Shown here piece after piece: positions 1 through 7,528 of a stretch of 14,901 nt of DNA. The stretch is taken from NCBI GenBank assembly GCA_002338505.1, contig DDIK01000085.1, positions 1-14,901 on the forward strand, read 5' to 3'. Made by a program: the position numbers and the translations under genes. Source of the stretch: Bacteriovorax sp. UBA1852 (lineage in GTDB: Bacteria > Bdellovibrionota > Bacteriovoracia > Bacteriovoracales > Bacteriovoracaceae). Under the pieces are notes generated by a model. It was not told the DNA's origin. It did no database searches and saw nothing but the letters and a program-made list of their open reading frames with translations. Within the stretch, counting starts at the first letter, position 1; each line of letters begins with the position of its first letter.

Positions 1-133
1 GTAGGGACTTTGTAGCTCTTGAGACGTGGTGTGTCTAAGATACTATGAAAATCTTCTATAGTTGCTTTAATGGTGTGGTTTATATTGTGTTCCGAATTAG
101 AAATATATTGTATTTCATAGGTTTTCTAATTTT

Positions 134-146
134 TCCCATAATGGGA
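134..146. promoter_or_regulatory. 13-bp perfect inverted repeat upstream of ftsK
   Basis: TCCCAT-A-ATGGGA is a perfect inverted repeat with a one-base centre, about 100 bases upstream of the expected ftsK transcription start. It is not followed by a T-run in either direction, so it does not look like a terminator. A dimeric regulator binding site is possible, but that is inference from symmetry alone. Confidence 0.25.
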
Positions 147-167
147 TGAATGGTATATAGATTATGT

Positions 168-186
168 GTATTAAGTACTTTAATAC
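168..186. promoter_or_regulatory. 7-5-7 inverted repeat upstream of ftsK
   Basis: GTATTAA-GTACT-TTAATAC has perfect 7-base arms. Its centre at 177 is about 65 bases upstream of the expected ftsK transcription start and 30 bases upstream of the -35 box, a common place for an activator site. It is AT-rich, so chance is a real alternative. Confidence 0.25.
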
Positions 187-206
187 CTATACTTTAAATC
201 AAAAAG

Positions 207-235
207 TTTACACTCTATTGTGATGCATCTAGAAT
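207..235 (+). promoter_or_regulatory. ftsK promoter, sigma70-type
   Basis: The -35 box TTTACA (207-212) and -10 box TAGAAT (230-235) each match the consensus at five of six positions and are separated by exactly 17 bases. Transcription would be expected to start around base 242, which is the A of the ftsK ATG. No Shine-Dalgarno sequence lies in front of that ATG, so the mRNA may be leaderless or nearly so. Confidence 0.6.
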
Positions 236-241
236 TAATTT

Positions 242-2641
242 ATGAGAAAAAATATACTAAAACTTCAGCTGGTCTTTTTATTTTTAATGACGTTATTTTC
301 GTTTGTGTCCTTCTATTATGGCGATGCTTTACCTGATAACGCATTTTCTATAGCTTCGGGCAGAGGATCTAACTTCATAACTTACTATTTTTTCTCTTTA
401 GTAAATTATTGTTCATATTTTACAGGGCCATGGATAAGTGTGCCGTTTTTTATATTTGCTCTTGTCACAACATTTATTTATGACAGGAGAGAGTTCTTTG
501 TGGATACATTGAATGTTATAAGTTTAACTTTTTTTGTTTCAAGTTTATCATTTTTTATCATTCCAGAAAGTCTAGGGCATGGACTTTATTATGTTTTCAA
601 AGAGTTCTTTGATGTGATGTGGCTAGGTTTGTATAGCGCAGTTTCTATTATCTTATTTATGGTAGGAACATTTCGAAGTTCTTTTAAAGATACCCTGGTT
701 CAATTCTATAATGAGTTGAAGAAGGTTCCTGGAACAATAAAGAATTTATACCTAAAGATATCATCTCTATTTGAAAAAGATAAAAAAGAAGAAGAAATAA
801 AAACAGGTGATGTTAGAAGCAGAGTTGCAAGCATGCTCAAGGCAGAGGATAAAAGAACAGAAAGCCAATTATCGACTAAGCCTTCTTTGAAAGAAAGACT
901 TGCTAATGTTTCAATGAAAGAAGTCTTACCAACTAAGTCAAAGAAAGAAGACCTCTCTGATGTCGAAAGAACGGATGAGAATAAGAATAGAGACACATTA
1001 ATATCTACTCCTGAATTTACTATCGCTGATAAAATAAAGAATGACTCGATCAATGATCCGGAATCATCAGAGAGTAAGGTTGAGAAAGAAATCCCTGAAA
1101 ATAAAGCTCCCACAAAGCCTTTAAATAGAGTAGCAGATACTACTAAAGATAATAGATACTTTAATATCGTGACCTCAATTGCAGAAACTGTTCAAGAGAA
1201 AATAAGTAGTGAACCAGATGCTAAGTACTTTGAAGATATTATTGAGGGTCTTGAATCAAAACTATCGGAATTTAATATTGATGGCCAAATTGTTAATGTC
1301 TTAAAGGGGCCAGTTGTCGATACCTTTGAGTTTAAGCCGGGCTCGGGAGTAAAGGTTTCAAAAATTCAAAATCTTGCAGATGATTTAAGTCTTGCACTTT
1401 TTGGAGTCTCTATAAGAATTGTAACTTCTATGGCGGGCAGAGATACTATTGGAATAGAAGTTCCAAGAAATCCTAGAGAGATAATCTATTTAGATGAAGT
1501 CTTAAAGTCTAAGGACTTTGAGGAGTCTGAGCATAGTTTACCAATAGCGATGGGAAAAGATGCTTATGGAGAGACCTTTGTTATTGACTTAGCTTCTTGT
1601 CCACATATGCTCGTTGCAGGTGCAACGGGAGCTGGTAAGTCAGTTTTTATTAACTCTCTCTTAGTTTCTTTGCTAGTAAAGAAGTCTCCAAAGAAGATGA
1701 AGTTGATTTTAATTGATCCGAAGCAACTTGAACTTGCACTTTATACACGTCTACCACATCTTGTTATGCCTGTTATTACTGACGCAAAGAGAGCTTCAAT
1801 AGCGCTGCTATGGGCCGTACAGGAAATGGAGAGACGCTATGCTGTCTTAAAAGAATTCAGTGTTAGAGGAATTTCTGGCTTTAATGAAAAACTTAAAAGA
1901 GCTACTCCACAGATGTTAGCTAATATTCATCAGTACTATGAAAATACAGGTGTAGAGGATTACGAATTACCTAATCTTGTAATTGTAGTCGATGAATTTG
2001 CGGATCTTATTTTAACTAAGGCTGGAAAAGAAATTGAAAATAATATAGCACGACTAGCGGCTAAGGCTAGAGCGGCTGGTATTCACTTGGTGCTCGCGAC
2101 CCAGCGACCGTCTGTTGATGTAATTACAGGTGTTATTAAAGCGAACTTTCCAACAAGAGTATCTTTTAGAGTTACATCTCCAACAGATTCTAGAACAATT
2201 CTTGATAAAATTGGTGCAGAGAAACTACTCGGAAAGGGTGATATGTTGTATAAGCATGGTATCAATCTTCAAAGAGTCCATTCCTCATTTGTTCAAGAGG
2301 ATGAGATTGAAGCACTTACAAGTAAATTAGAAGATATTCCTCAAGACTTTAATGAACACGCTATCGACTTTCTTGAAAGTGGTGGGGAGGATGTTGAGAC
2401 AGATGACTATACATATGGCTCTCATATTTCGACGTCACAAGAAAAGGGAGATGATGATCTCTATGGGCAGGCCTTGAAGATTGTTATGGAATCTCGCTCT
2501 GCGTCAGCATCTTTCTTGCAGCGAAGGCTTCGCATTGGATACAATAGGGCAGCAAACCTCGTTGAGGAGATGGAGAGACGTGGCGTTGTTGGACCGCAGC
2601 AAGGGTCTAAGCCAAGAAAAGTTTTAATGTCTCCTGAGTAA
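242..2641 (+). CDS. ftsK: DNA translocase FtsK/SpoIIIE family
   Basis: This is a septum-anchored, ATP-driven double-stranded DNA pump that clears chromosome ends from the division site and supports dimer resolution. At 799 aa it has about four N-terminal membrane helices (roughly residues 5-27, 45-79, 90-107 and 122-144). A charged, low-complexity linker follows (about 150-300), then the alpha domain (about 305-420) and the RecA-like motor. Walker A is GATGAGKS at 460-467. Walker B is LVIVVDEFADL at 579-589, with D584 and E585. The family segment ATQRPSVDVITG spans 619-630. A C-terminal winged helix (about 735-799) corresponds to the gamma domain that reads polar DNA motifs. The ATG at 242 has no ribosome binding site, and the next Met (residue 16) has none either and would cut into the first membrane helix. 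The linker is much shorter than in E. coli FtsK. Confidence 0.96.
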   Translation: MRKNILKLQLVFLFLMTLFSFVSFYYGDALPDNAFSIASGRGSNFITYYFFSLVNYCSYFTGPWISVPFFIFALVTTFIYDRREFFVDTLNVISLTFFVSSLSFFIIPESLGHGLYYVFKEFFDVMWLGLYSAVSIILFMVGTFRSSFKDTLVQFYNELKKVPGTIKNLYLKISSLFEKDKKEEEIKTGDVRSRVASMLKAEDKRTESQLSTKPSLKERLANVSMKEVLPTKSKKEDLSDVERTDENKNRDTLISTPEFTIADKIKNDSINDPESSESKVEKEIPENKAPTKPLNRVADTTKDNRYFNIVTSIAETVQEKISSEPDAKYFEDIIEGLESKLSEFNIDGQIVNVLKGPVVDTFEFKPGSGVKVSKIQNLADDLSLALFGVSIRIVTSMAGRDTIGIEVPRNPREIIYLDEVLKSKDFEESEHSLPIAMGKDAYGETFVIDLASCPHMLVAGATGAGKSVFINSLLVSLLVKKSPKKMKLILIDPKQLELALYTRLPHLVMPVITDAKRASIALLWAVQEMERRYAVLKEFSVRGISGFNEKLKRATPQMLANIHQYYENTGVEDYELPNLVIVVDEFADLILTKAGKEIENNIARLAAKARAAGIHLVLATQRPSVDVITGVIKANFPTRVSFRVTSPTDSRTILDKIGAEKLLGKGDMLYKHGINLQRVHSSFVQEDEIEALTSKLEDIPQDFNEHAIDFLESGGEDVETDDYTYGSHISTSQEKGDDDLYGQALKIVMESRSASASFLQRRLRIGYNRAANLVEEMERRGVVGPQQGSKPRKVLMSPE

Positions 2642-2685
2642 TATCGCTTGTGCTTATGGCGACTTCGGCGGCACAGAATTACTTG

Positions 2686-2714
2686 TTGCATCGGTGTATT
2701 CATCGTGCTAAAAA
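2686..2714 (+). promoter_or_regulatory. Possible rpsB promoter
   Basis: TTGCAT (2686-2691), a 17-base spacer and an extended -10 TGC-TAAAAA (2706-2714) form the best promoter-like arrangement I can find between ftsK and rpsB. It would give a leader of about 100 bases. The match is modest. A TTGACT at 2733-2738 looks like a -35 box but has no acceptable -10 box 16-18 bases on. A small hairpin (TGTGC 2649-2653 with GCACA 2671-2675) follows the ftsK stop but lacks a T-run. Confidence 0.3.
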
Positions 2715-2732
2715 TCTCTAATTATTAAACTA

Positions 2733-2822
2733 TTGACTGGTCTATCTAGTCAAAATCTCAGTCACTTCAGATGTTGGTCCTTTTCGGGCTTGGAGTGATT
2801 AGACTAACCAACAGGAGTTCAT
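2733..2822 (+). promoter_or_regulatory. Structured rpsB mRNA leader
   Basis: Several complementary segments precede rpsB. TTGACT (2733-2738) pairs with AGTCAA (2748-2753). Bases 2760-2768 can pair with 2792-2800, with two G-U pairs, enclosing a smaller stem 2776-2780/2786-2790. GTTGGT (2773-2778) can instead pair with ACCAAC (2807-2812), which directly abuts the Shine-Dalgarno AGGAG (2813-2817). The last two folds exclude each other. S2 is known to repress its own operon through the rpsB leader in gammaproteobacteria; whether this leader does the same is inference. Confidence 0.4.
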
Positions 2823-3614
2823 ATGTCTGACTTAAACATGAAAGAATTATTAGCTGCTGGTGCACACTTTGGACACCAGACACACAAGTGGAATCCAAAA
2901 ATGAAGAAATTTGTTTTTGGTGAAAGAAATGGGATCTATATTGTAGATCTTGCTAAGACAATCCCTATGGCTTCAAGTGCTTTTCAATTTTTAAAGAAAA
3001 TCGCTTCAGAAGGTAAGCCAGTACTATTTGTTGGTACAAAGAGACAGGCAGCCGAAACTGTTAGAAACGCAGCTGAAAGTTGTGGTGCTTTTCACGTTAC
3101 TCATAGATGGTTAGGTGGAATGCTTACAAACTACAAAACAATTAATCTTTCAATTGATAAACTTAGAAAAGTTGAGAAAATGAAAGAAACAGGTGACTTT
3201 GAGCTTTTAACTAAGAAAGAAAGAATTAAAGTTGAAAAAGATGTTGCTAAGCTTGAGAAAAACCTTGGTGGTATCAAGGATATGAGAAAGCTTCCAGGTG
3301 CAATGTTTGTTATTGATCCAGATAACGATAGAATTGCTGTTCAAGAAGCTAATAAGTTAGGGATTCCTGTAGTTGCGATTACAGATACTAACTGTAACCC
3401 AGATGGTATTGATTATGTTGTTCCAGGAAATGATGATGCAGTTAAGTCTGTAACTCTTTTCTCTGATTACTTTGCAAACGCAGTTTCTGAAGGTGGCGGA
3501 AAAGCAAGAAAGACAGCTGATACAGCAATTAGAGACAAGTCTCTAGAAGATGAGATTCTTTCAAAGTATGAGAAAGATATTGACCTTGCTGGTACAGAAG
3601 TAGAAGACGTTTAA
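2823..3614 (+). CDS. rpsB: 30S ribosomal protein S2
   Basis: Small-subunit protein S2 binds late in 30S assembly at the head-body junction and is needed for S1 docking. The 263-aa product carries the family's N-terminal signature GHFGHQTHKWNPKM-like segment (visible as HFGHQTHKWNPKM, residues 15-27). It also has the second signature region around PGAMFVIDPDND and IPVVAITDTNCNPDGIDY. Length is normal for the family, with a short acidic C-terminal tail. AGGAG sits five bases before the ATG. It is paired with tsf, as in most bacteria, but a hairpin lies between the two genes. Confidence 0.98.
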   Translation: MSDLNMKELLAAGAHFGHQTHKWNPKMKKFVFGERNGIYIVDLAKTIPMASSAFQFLKKIASEGKPVLFVGTKRQAAETVRNAAESCGAFHVTHRWLGGMLTNYKTINLSIDKLRKVEKMKETGDFELLTKKERIKVEKDVAKLEKNLGGIKDMRKLPGAMFVIDPDNDRIAVQEANKLGIPVVAITDTNCNPDGIDYVVPGNDDAVKSVTLFSDYFANAVSEGGGKARKTADTAIRDKSLEDEILSKYEKDIDLAGTEVEDV

Positions 3615-3633
3615 TTATTTTCAATTATAAATC

Positions 3634-3670
3634 AACTCAGAAGGTGTTTAGCTGCACTTTCTGAGTTTTT
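3634..3670 (+). terminator. rpsB-tsf intergenic hairpin, probable attenuator
   Basis: AACTCAGAAGGTG (3634-3646) pairs over 13 positions, one a G-U, with CACTTTCTGAGTT (3655-3667) around an 8-base loop. A short T-run, TTTTT (3666-3670), follows. This has the form of an intrinsic terminator lying between two genes that are normally co-transcribed. The short T-run suggests partial termination that lowers tsf relative to rpsB, or a processing or mRNA-stability element. Confidence 0.7.
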
Positions 3671-3689
3671 CAACATTTAAGAGGTTAAT

Positions 3690-4577
3690 ATGGCAATTAC
3701 TGCAAGCGCTGTTAAAGAATTAAGAGAAAAAACTGGTGCAGGGATGATGGACTGTAAGAAGGCCCTCACTGAAACAAATGGTGACTTAGAAGCTGCTGTT
3801 GATTTTCTAAGAACAAAAGGTCTTGCAAAGGCTGCTAAGAAAGCAAGTCGTGTTGCTGCTGAAGGTGCAGTTGTTACAACTGTTAATGGTTCAGATGCTG
3901 TTGTTTTAGAAGTTAACTGTGAAACAGACTTTGTTTCTAAGGGTGATGTTTTCCAAGGTTTTGCAAACGATACTGCAAAGTGGATATTAGAAAGCAAGCC
4001 AGCAAATATCGAAGAATTAAAAGAAGCTAAAAAAGAAGAGACTACTGAACTTACTATGAAGTGTGGAGAGAAAGTTGATCTTAGAAGATACAATGCTGTT
4101 TCATCAAATGGTGCGCTAGGTGTTTATAACCACGGTGGTAAAATTGGTGTTATCGTTGATCTTGACACAGATAAAGGTTCAGAAGCTGCAATTCAAGAAT
4201 TAGCAAAAGATATTGCAATGCACGTTGCTGCAGCATCTCCAAATTTCTTATCTTCAGATGATATTGATGAAGATTACAAGAATAGAGAAGCTGATGTTTA
4301 CAGAGCTCAACTTAAAGAAGAGGGAAAGCCTGAGAACATGATCGAAAATATTGTTAAGGGAAAACTTGGTAAGCTAGCAAAAGAAGTATGTCTTCTTGAG
4401 CAACCATTTGTTAAAAACCCTGATTTTACAATCAAGAAGCTTGTTGCAGAAACAGCTTCAAAGACAGGCGCTACAATTTCTGTTAAAGCGTTCTATAAAA
4501 TGGCTCTAGGTGAAGGTATTGAAAAGAAAGAAGATAACCTTGCTGAAGAAGTCGCAAAGATGACTAGCCAAAACTAA
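3690..4577 (+). CDS. tsf: Elongation factor Ts
   Basis: EF-Ts is the nucleotide exchange factor that regenerates EF-Tu-GTP from EF-Tu-GDP in the cytoplasm. The 295-aa product has the N-terminal UBA-like domain with signature LREKTGAGMMDCKKAL (residues 11-26). The core motif CETDFVSKGDVF (77-88) contains the TDFV segment that contacts EF-Tu. A conserved HVAAASPNFL segment lies in the dimerisation/core region. Length is close to the E. coli protein (283 aa). AAGAGG ends five bases before the ATG. A strong terminator follows 20 bases after the stop. Confidence 0.98.
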   Translation: MAITASAVKELREKTGAGMMDCKKALTETNGDLEAAVDFLRTKGLAKAAKKASRVAAEGAVVTTVNGSDAVVLEVNCETDFVSKGDVFQGFANDTAKWILESKPANIEELKEAKKEETTELTMKCGEKVDLRRYNAVSSNGALGVYNHGGKIGVIVDLDTDKGSEAAIQELAKDIAMHVAAASPNFLSSDDIDEDYKNREADVYRAQLKEEGKPENMIENIVKGKLGKLAKEVCLLEQPFVKNPDFTIKKLVAETASKTGATISVKAFYKMALGEGIEKKEDNLAEEVAKMTSQN

Positions 4578-4597
4578 TCATTTTCAGGTTTAATCTT

Positions 4598-4624
4598 AAG
4601 GGGCTTTTAAAGCCCCTTTTTTTT
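4598..4624 (+). terminator. Intrinsic terminator after tsf
   Basis: The stem AAGGGGCT (4598-4605) pairs with AGCCCCTT (4611-4618) around a 5-base loop, and T continues to 4624 (eight T from 4617). This is a textbook rho-independent terminator. Only 21 bases separate its end from the pyrH start, leaving little room for a separate pyrH promoter. Confidence 0.9.
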
Positions 4625-4645
4625 CACAATTATTTTGGAGAATAG

Positions 4646-5350
4646 ATGAAGTATAGAAGAATTCTCTTGAAGCTTTCTGGTGAGGCCCTAGCTGGTGATA
4701 AAGGCTATGGTGTAGATCCTGATATCTTAGAGCATATTGCAAAAGAAGTTAAGGCCGTCCACGATAAGGGTGTTGAGATCGGTATCGTTATTGGTGGTGG
4801 CAATATCCATAGAGGTGTTGCTGGAGCAACAAGAGGTATGGATAGGACAACATCTGATCATATGGGAATGCTTGCAACTATTATAAATGCCCTTGCTCTT
4901 CAGGACGCACTTGAGAGATGTGATGTATTCACTAGGGTGATGTCAGCGATTACAATGAATGAGATTAGTGAGCCATATATAAGAAGAAGAGCTGAGAGGC
5001 ATCTCGAGAAAAAGAGAGTGGTTATTTTTGCTGCAGGTACGGGAAATCCATACTTTACAACAGATACTGCTGCTGCGTTGCGTGGAAATGAGATTGACGC
5101 ACAGGTTATTTTTAAGGCCACTAAAGTAGATGGAATGTACGATAAAGACCCTATGGTACACGATGATGCTGTCAAATTTGATGAATTAAAGTATATTGAT
5201 GTATTAAATAAGGGTATAAAAGTTATGGACTCTACTGCCATTTCACTTTGTATGGACAATAATGTAGAAATTGTCGTATTTAATATGTTTGAAAGTGGAA
5301 ATATCCTCAGAGCTGTTGAGGGTGAAAATATTGGTACAAGAGTTTTTTAA
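4646..5350 (+). CDS. pyrH: Uridylate kinase (UMP kinase)
   Basis: PyrH is the hexameric bacterial UMP kinase (UMP + ATP to UDP + ADP), of the amino-acid-kinase fold and unrelated to eukaryotic UMP/CMP kinase. The 234-aa product shows LLKLSGEAL (residues 7-15), the glycine-rich IVIGGGNIHRG (47-57), the substrate-site segment GTGNPYFTTDTAA (131-143) and KATKVDGMYDKDP (157-169). Length is typical. GGAG lies five bases before the ATG. It heads the long gene run that continues to truA, immediately downstream of the tsf terminator. Confidence 0.98.
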   Translation: MKYRRILLKLSGEALAGDKGYGVDPDILEHIAKEVKAVHDKGVEIGIVIGGGNIHRGVAGATRGMDRTTSDHMGMLATIINALALQDALERCDVFTRVMSAITMNEISEPYIRRRAERHLEKKRVVIFAAGTGNPYFTTDTAAALRGNEIDAQVIFKATKVDGMYDKDPMVHDDAVKFDELKYIDVLNKGIKVMDSTAISLCMDNNVEIVVFNMFESGNILRAVEGENIGTRVF

Positions 5351-5367
5351 TTATTCATGGAGAATAT

Positions 5368-5925
5368 ATGATTAAGGAAGTTAAGCAAGAGCTAAATGAG
5401 TCAATGAGTAAGTCTATAGACTCTCTTAAGTATCAACTAACAAAAGTAAGAACAGGAAGAGCTTCAGCTAGTGTTCTTGATGGCGTGAGCGTTGATTATT
5501 ACGGTTCACCGACACCTGTTAATCAGGTAGGACAAATTTCAACTCCAGAAGCTAGACTTTTACAAATTCAGCCTTTTGATAAAACACTTATAAGTGAAAT
5601 TGAGAGATCAATTATCAATGCTAATCTTGGATTAACTCCAACAAATGATGGAAACTTAATTAGAATACAGTTTCCTGCATTAACAGAAGAGAGAAGAAAA
5701 GAGCAGGTGAGAGAAATTAAAAAACTAGGTGAAGATGCAAAAATTGCTATTCGTAATGCTAGACGTGATGGAAATGAGCTTATAAAGAAAGCTGAAAAAG
5801 CTAAGGATTTATCTGAAGACGATTCTAAGAAATATCAGGATGAAGTTCAAAAAGTTACAGATGACTTTGTAAGTGAAGTTGATAAAATTATTGAAGCAAA
5901 AGAAAAAGAAGTTCTTTCAGTATAG
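5368..5925 (+). CDS. frr: Ribosome recycling factor
   Basis: RRF acts with EF-G to split the post-termination ribosome and release mRNA and tRNA. The 185-aa product is the exact family length. It has the three-helix bundle sequence with VRTGRASASVLDGVSVDYYG near residues 28-47, the PFDK segment, and the conserved LTEERRKEQVREIKKLGEDAK helix split around residue 110-130. The charged C-terminal helix follows. GGAG is five bases upstream of the ATG. The gene starts 17 bases after pyrH, and its stop is two bases before uppS. Confidence 0.98.
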   Translation: MIKEVKQELNESMSKSIDSLKYQLTKVRTGRASASVLDGVSVDYYGSPTPVNQVGQISTPEARLLQIQPFDKTLISEIERSIINANLGLTPTNDGNLIRIQFPALTEERRKEQVREIKKLGEDAKIAIRNARRDGNELIKKAEKAKDLSEDDSKKYQDEVQKVTDDFVSEVDKIIEAKEKEVLSV

Positions 5926-5927
5926 TT

Positions 5928-6686
5928 ATGATTGAGAAGTATAAAGTAAAACAGTGCAAGAACGTTGCGGTCATCATGGATGGTAACGGTAGATGGGCTC
6001 AAGAGCGAGCCCGGAATCGAGTATGGGGACATGTTCGAGGAAGTCGTATTGTTTCAGACATTGTTCAGAGCGCAGATGACTTAGGTGTTGAATCACTAAC
6101 TCTTTATGCTTTTTCAACAGAAAACTGGTGTCGTCCTCAATTTGAGATTAAAACACTTTTTAAGCTTTTAAAGAAATTTCTTATTAAAGAGCGTCCAAGA
6201 ATTATAAAAAATAAGATCAAGTTTAGAGTCATTGGTGACTGGGCAAAGCTTCCAAAAGACACAAGAGAAATTATTAGCGAACTTCAAGAAGATACTAAAG
6301 ACTTCAGTGGCCTAAAGCTTACTTTTGCTTTTGGTTATGGTGGGCGTGCTGAAATAGTTGAATCAGTAAAGAAGATGGTAGACTCTGGAATGGAGATTAC
6401 CGAAGAGAATATATCAAATTCTCTCTATGCTCCAGACATCAGTGATATAGATTTGCTTATTAGAACTGGTGGAGATCAGAGAATTTCAAATTTTCTTTTA
6501 TGGCAATGTGCTTATGCTGAGCTTTATTTTACTGAAACTAAATGGCCATCTTTTACACGCGAAGAGTTCGAAGCGATTATCTATCAGGTAGAAAATCGAG
6601 AAAGAAGATTTGGTTCAGTAATGAGTATGGAGAGTCTTGAGTCTTCAAAAAAACTGGCAGAAGTTAATAGCCAGATTTTTTCTTAG
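5928..6686 (+). CDS. uppS: Undecaprenyl diphosphate synthase
   Basis: This is a cis-prenyltransferase that extends farnesyl diphosphate with eight isopentenyl units to C55-PP, the lipid carrier for peptidoglycan and surface polysaccharide. The 252-aa product has VAVIMDGNGRWA with catalytic D18, then LYAFSTENWCRP. The C-terminal signature is LIRTGGDQRISNFLLW, followed by AYAELYF and WPSF. All expected substrate-binding positions appear present. The ATG is two bases after the frr stop and has no clear Shine-Dalgarno, so translation is probably coupled to frr. Confidence 0.97.
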   Translation: MIEKYKVKQCKNVAVIMDGNGRWAQERARNRVWGHVRGSRIVSDIVQSADDLGVESLTLYAFSTENWCRPQFEIKTLFKLLKKFLIKERPRIIKNKIKFRVIGDWAKLPKDTREIISELQEDTKDFSGLKLTFAFGYGGRAEIVESVKKMVDSGMEITEENISNSLYAPDISDIDLLIRTGGDQRISNFLLWQCAYAELYFTETKWPSFTREEFEAIIYQVENRERRFGSVMSMESLESSKKLAEVNSQIFS

Positions 6687-6692
6687 GAAATT

Positions 6693-7511
6693 ATGAGTAA
6701 TACACAACTGCGAATAATATCGGCAGTCATTTTAGCTGCTATTGTTGGTTTCATTTTATATCTTGGAATTGTGGAAGTTCTTTTATTCCTATCGTTAGCA
6801 GGTGTAATTTGTATTGATGAATTTCTATGTAACTTTCTTAAGAGAAAGAGATTTAGTCTTGTTTATAATTTAACTCAAACGATATTTGTAAGTGTGTTTA
6901 TATACTTTCATCTCATTAATAGAGATGTTGAGGTTAACTCTATTATAGTGAATAGCTCCTTGATCTTTAATGTGATTTTGCTTACTTATTTATTCTTAGC
7001 GAGAATGAGTTCAACTTTATTTGTTCGATTTCTAAGAAAGTACTCTTTTTTGATCTCCTTCTTTTTTTTACTGCCTTTCTTTGCTCTTGCCTCCTTGTTG
7101 TTTTTTCAAGACTGGCTATATCTTCTTCTTATTGTTTTATTGATAAGCTTTGGAATGGATACAGGTGCTTGGTTTTTTGGTAAAAACTTTGGAAAAAGAA
7201 AGCTCTGGCCTTCTGTTTCTCCAAATAAAACAATTGAGGGACTAATTGGAGGAGCATTTACTTCAGGTATTGTCGGGTCTATCGCTTGGTACTATCTTAT
7301 AGATAAAAATATCATTTATTTGTTTCCTATTTTTATGGTCTTGGGGGCACTTTCTCAGTTGGGAGATTTGATTCAATCTAAACTAAAACGTCAAGTTGGT
7401 ATCAAAGATAGCTCTCACTTGATTCCAGGGCATGGTGGAGTTTATGATAGGATTGATAGTTTAATATTTGTAGCACCTATCTATGCTGTGCTCATAAATT
7501 TCTTATTTTAA
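6693..7511 (+). CDS. cdsA: Phosphatidate cytidylyltransferase
   Basis: CdsA is an integral membrane enzyme that converts phosphatidic acid and CTP to CDP-diacylglycerol, the branch point for all phospholipids. The 272-aa product is mostly hydrophobic helices. It carries DTGAWFFGKNFGKRKLWP near 156-173, and the complete family signature spans S229-D255, with KR, KD, HGG and the final DRID. AGGA overlaps the uppS stop codon and ends four bases before the ATG, so the two genes are translationally linked. Its product is the substrate of PssA encoded farther down the same gene run. Confidence 0.97.
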   Translation: MSNTQLRIISAVILAAIVGFILYLGIVEVLLFLSLAGVICIDEFLCNFLKRKRFSLVYNLTQTIFVSVFIYFHLINRDVEVNSIIVNSSLIFNVILLTYLFLARMSSTLFVRFLRKYSFLISFFFLLPFFALASLLFFQDWLYLLLIVLLISFGMDTGAWFFGKNFGKRKLWPSVSPNKTIEGLIGGAFTSGIVGSIAWYYLIDKNIIYLFPIFMVLGALSQLGDLIQSKLKRQVGIKDSSHLIPGHGGVYDRIDSLIFVAPIYAVLINFLF

Positions 7512-7528
7512 AAACTGGATAGTTAAAA

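Larger units (their letters stand above)
1..206. other. Left-edge region, gene content unresolved
   Basis: No complete gene is visible. On the plus strand an open frame from base 3 ends at TAA 36-38 and would give the C-terminal tail RDFVALETWCV; this could be the last residues of an upstream gene, but eleven residues cannot be identified. On the minus strand a frame stays open from about 115 to base 1 and reads fairly protein-like, but it has a TAG just upstream and no ATG, GTG or TTG, so I do not call it. The rest, about 39-206, is AT-rich and contains the two inverted repeats listed separately. Confidence 0.3.

Noticed and set aside
1..115. Minus-strand open frame running off the left edge
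   Set aside because: It reads somewhat like protein but has an in-frame TAG upstream and no ATG, GTG or TTG, so no start can be supported.
134..146. Inverted repeat as a terminator of an upstream gene
   Set aside because: The stem is short and no T-run follows on either strand; the T-run on the plus strand precedes it.
706..1113. 135-codon minus-strand open frame in ftsK
   Set aside because: It is opposite the charged linker of ftsK, is very serine/leucine-rich as expected from antisense of Glu/Lys codons, and has no recognisable motif.
2733..2761. TTGACT as a -35 box for rpsB
   Set aside because: The sequence 16-18 bases downstream (around TCTCAG) is not -10-like, and TTGACT forms a perfect hairpin with AGTCAA.
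3677..4093. 138-codon minus-strand open frame across the start of tsf
   Set aside because: It lies antisense within tsf, which is unambiguous, and its serine/alanine/threonine-rich composition is what the complement of tsf codons produces.
4900..5259. Minus-strand open frames within pyrH
   Set aside because: They are antisense to a fully conserved enzyme and have no ribosome binding site or motif of their own.
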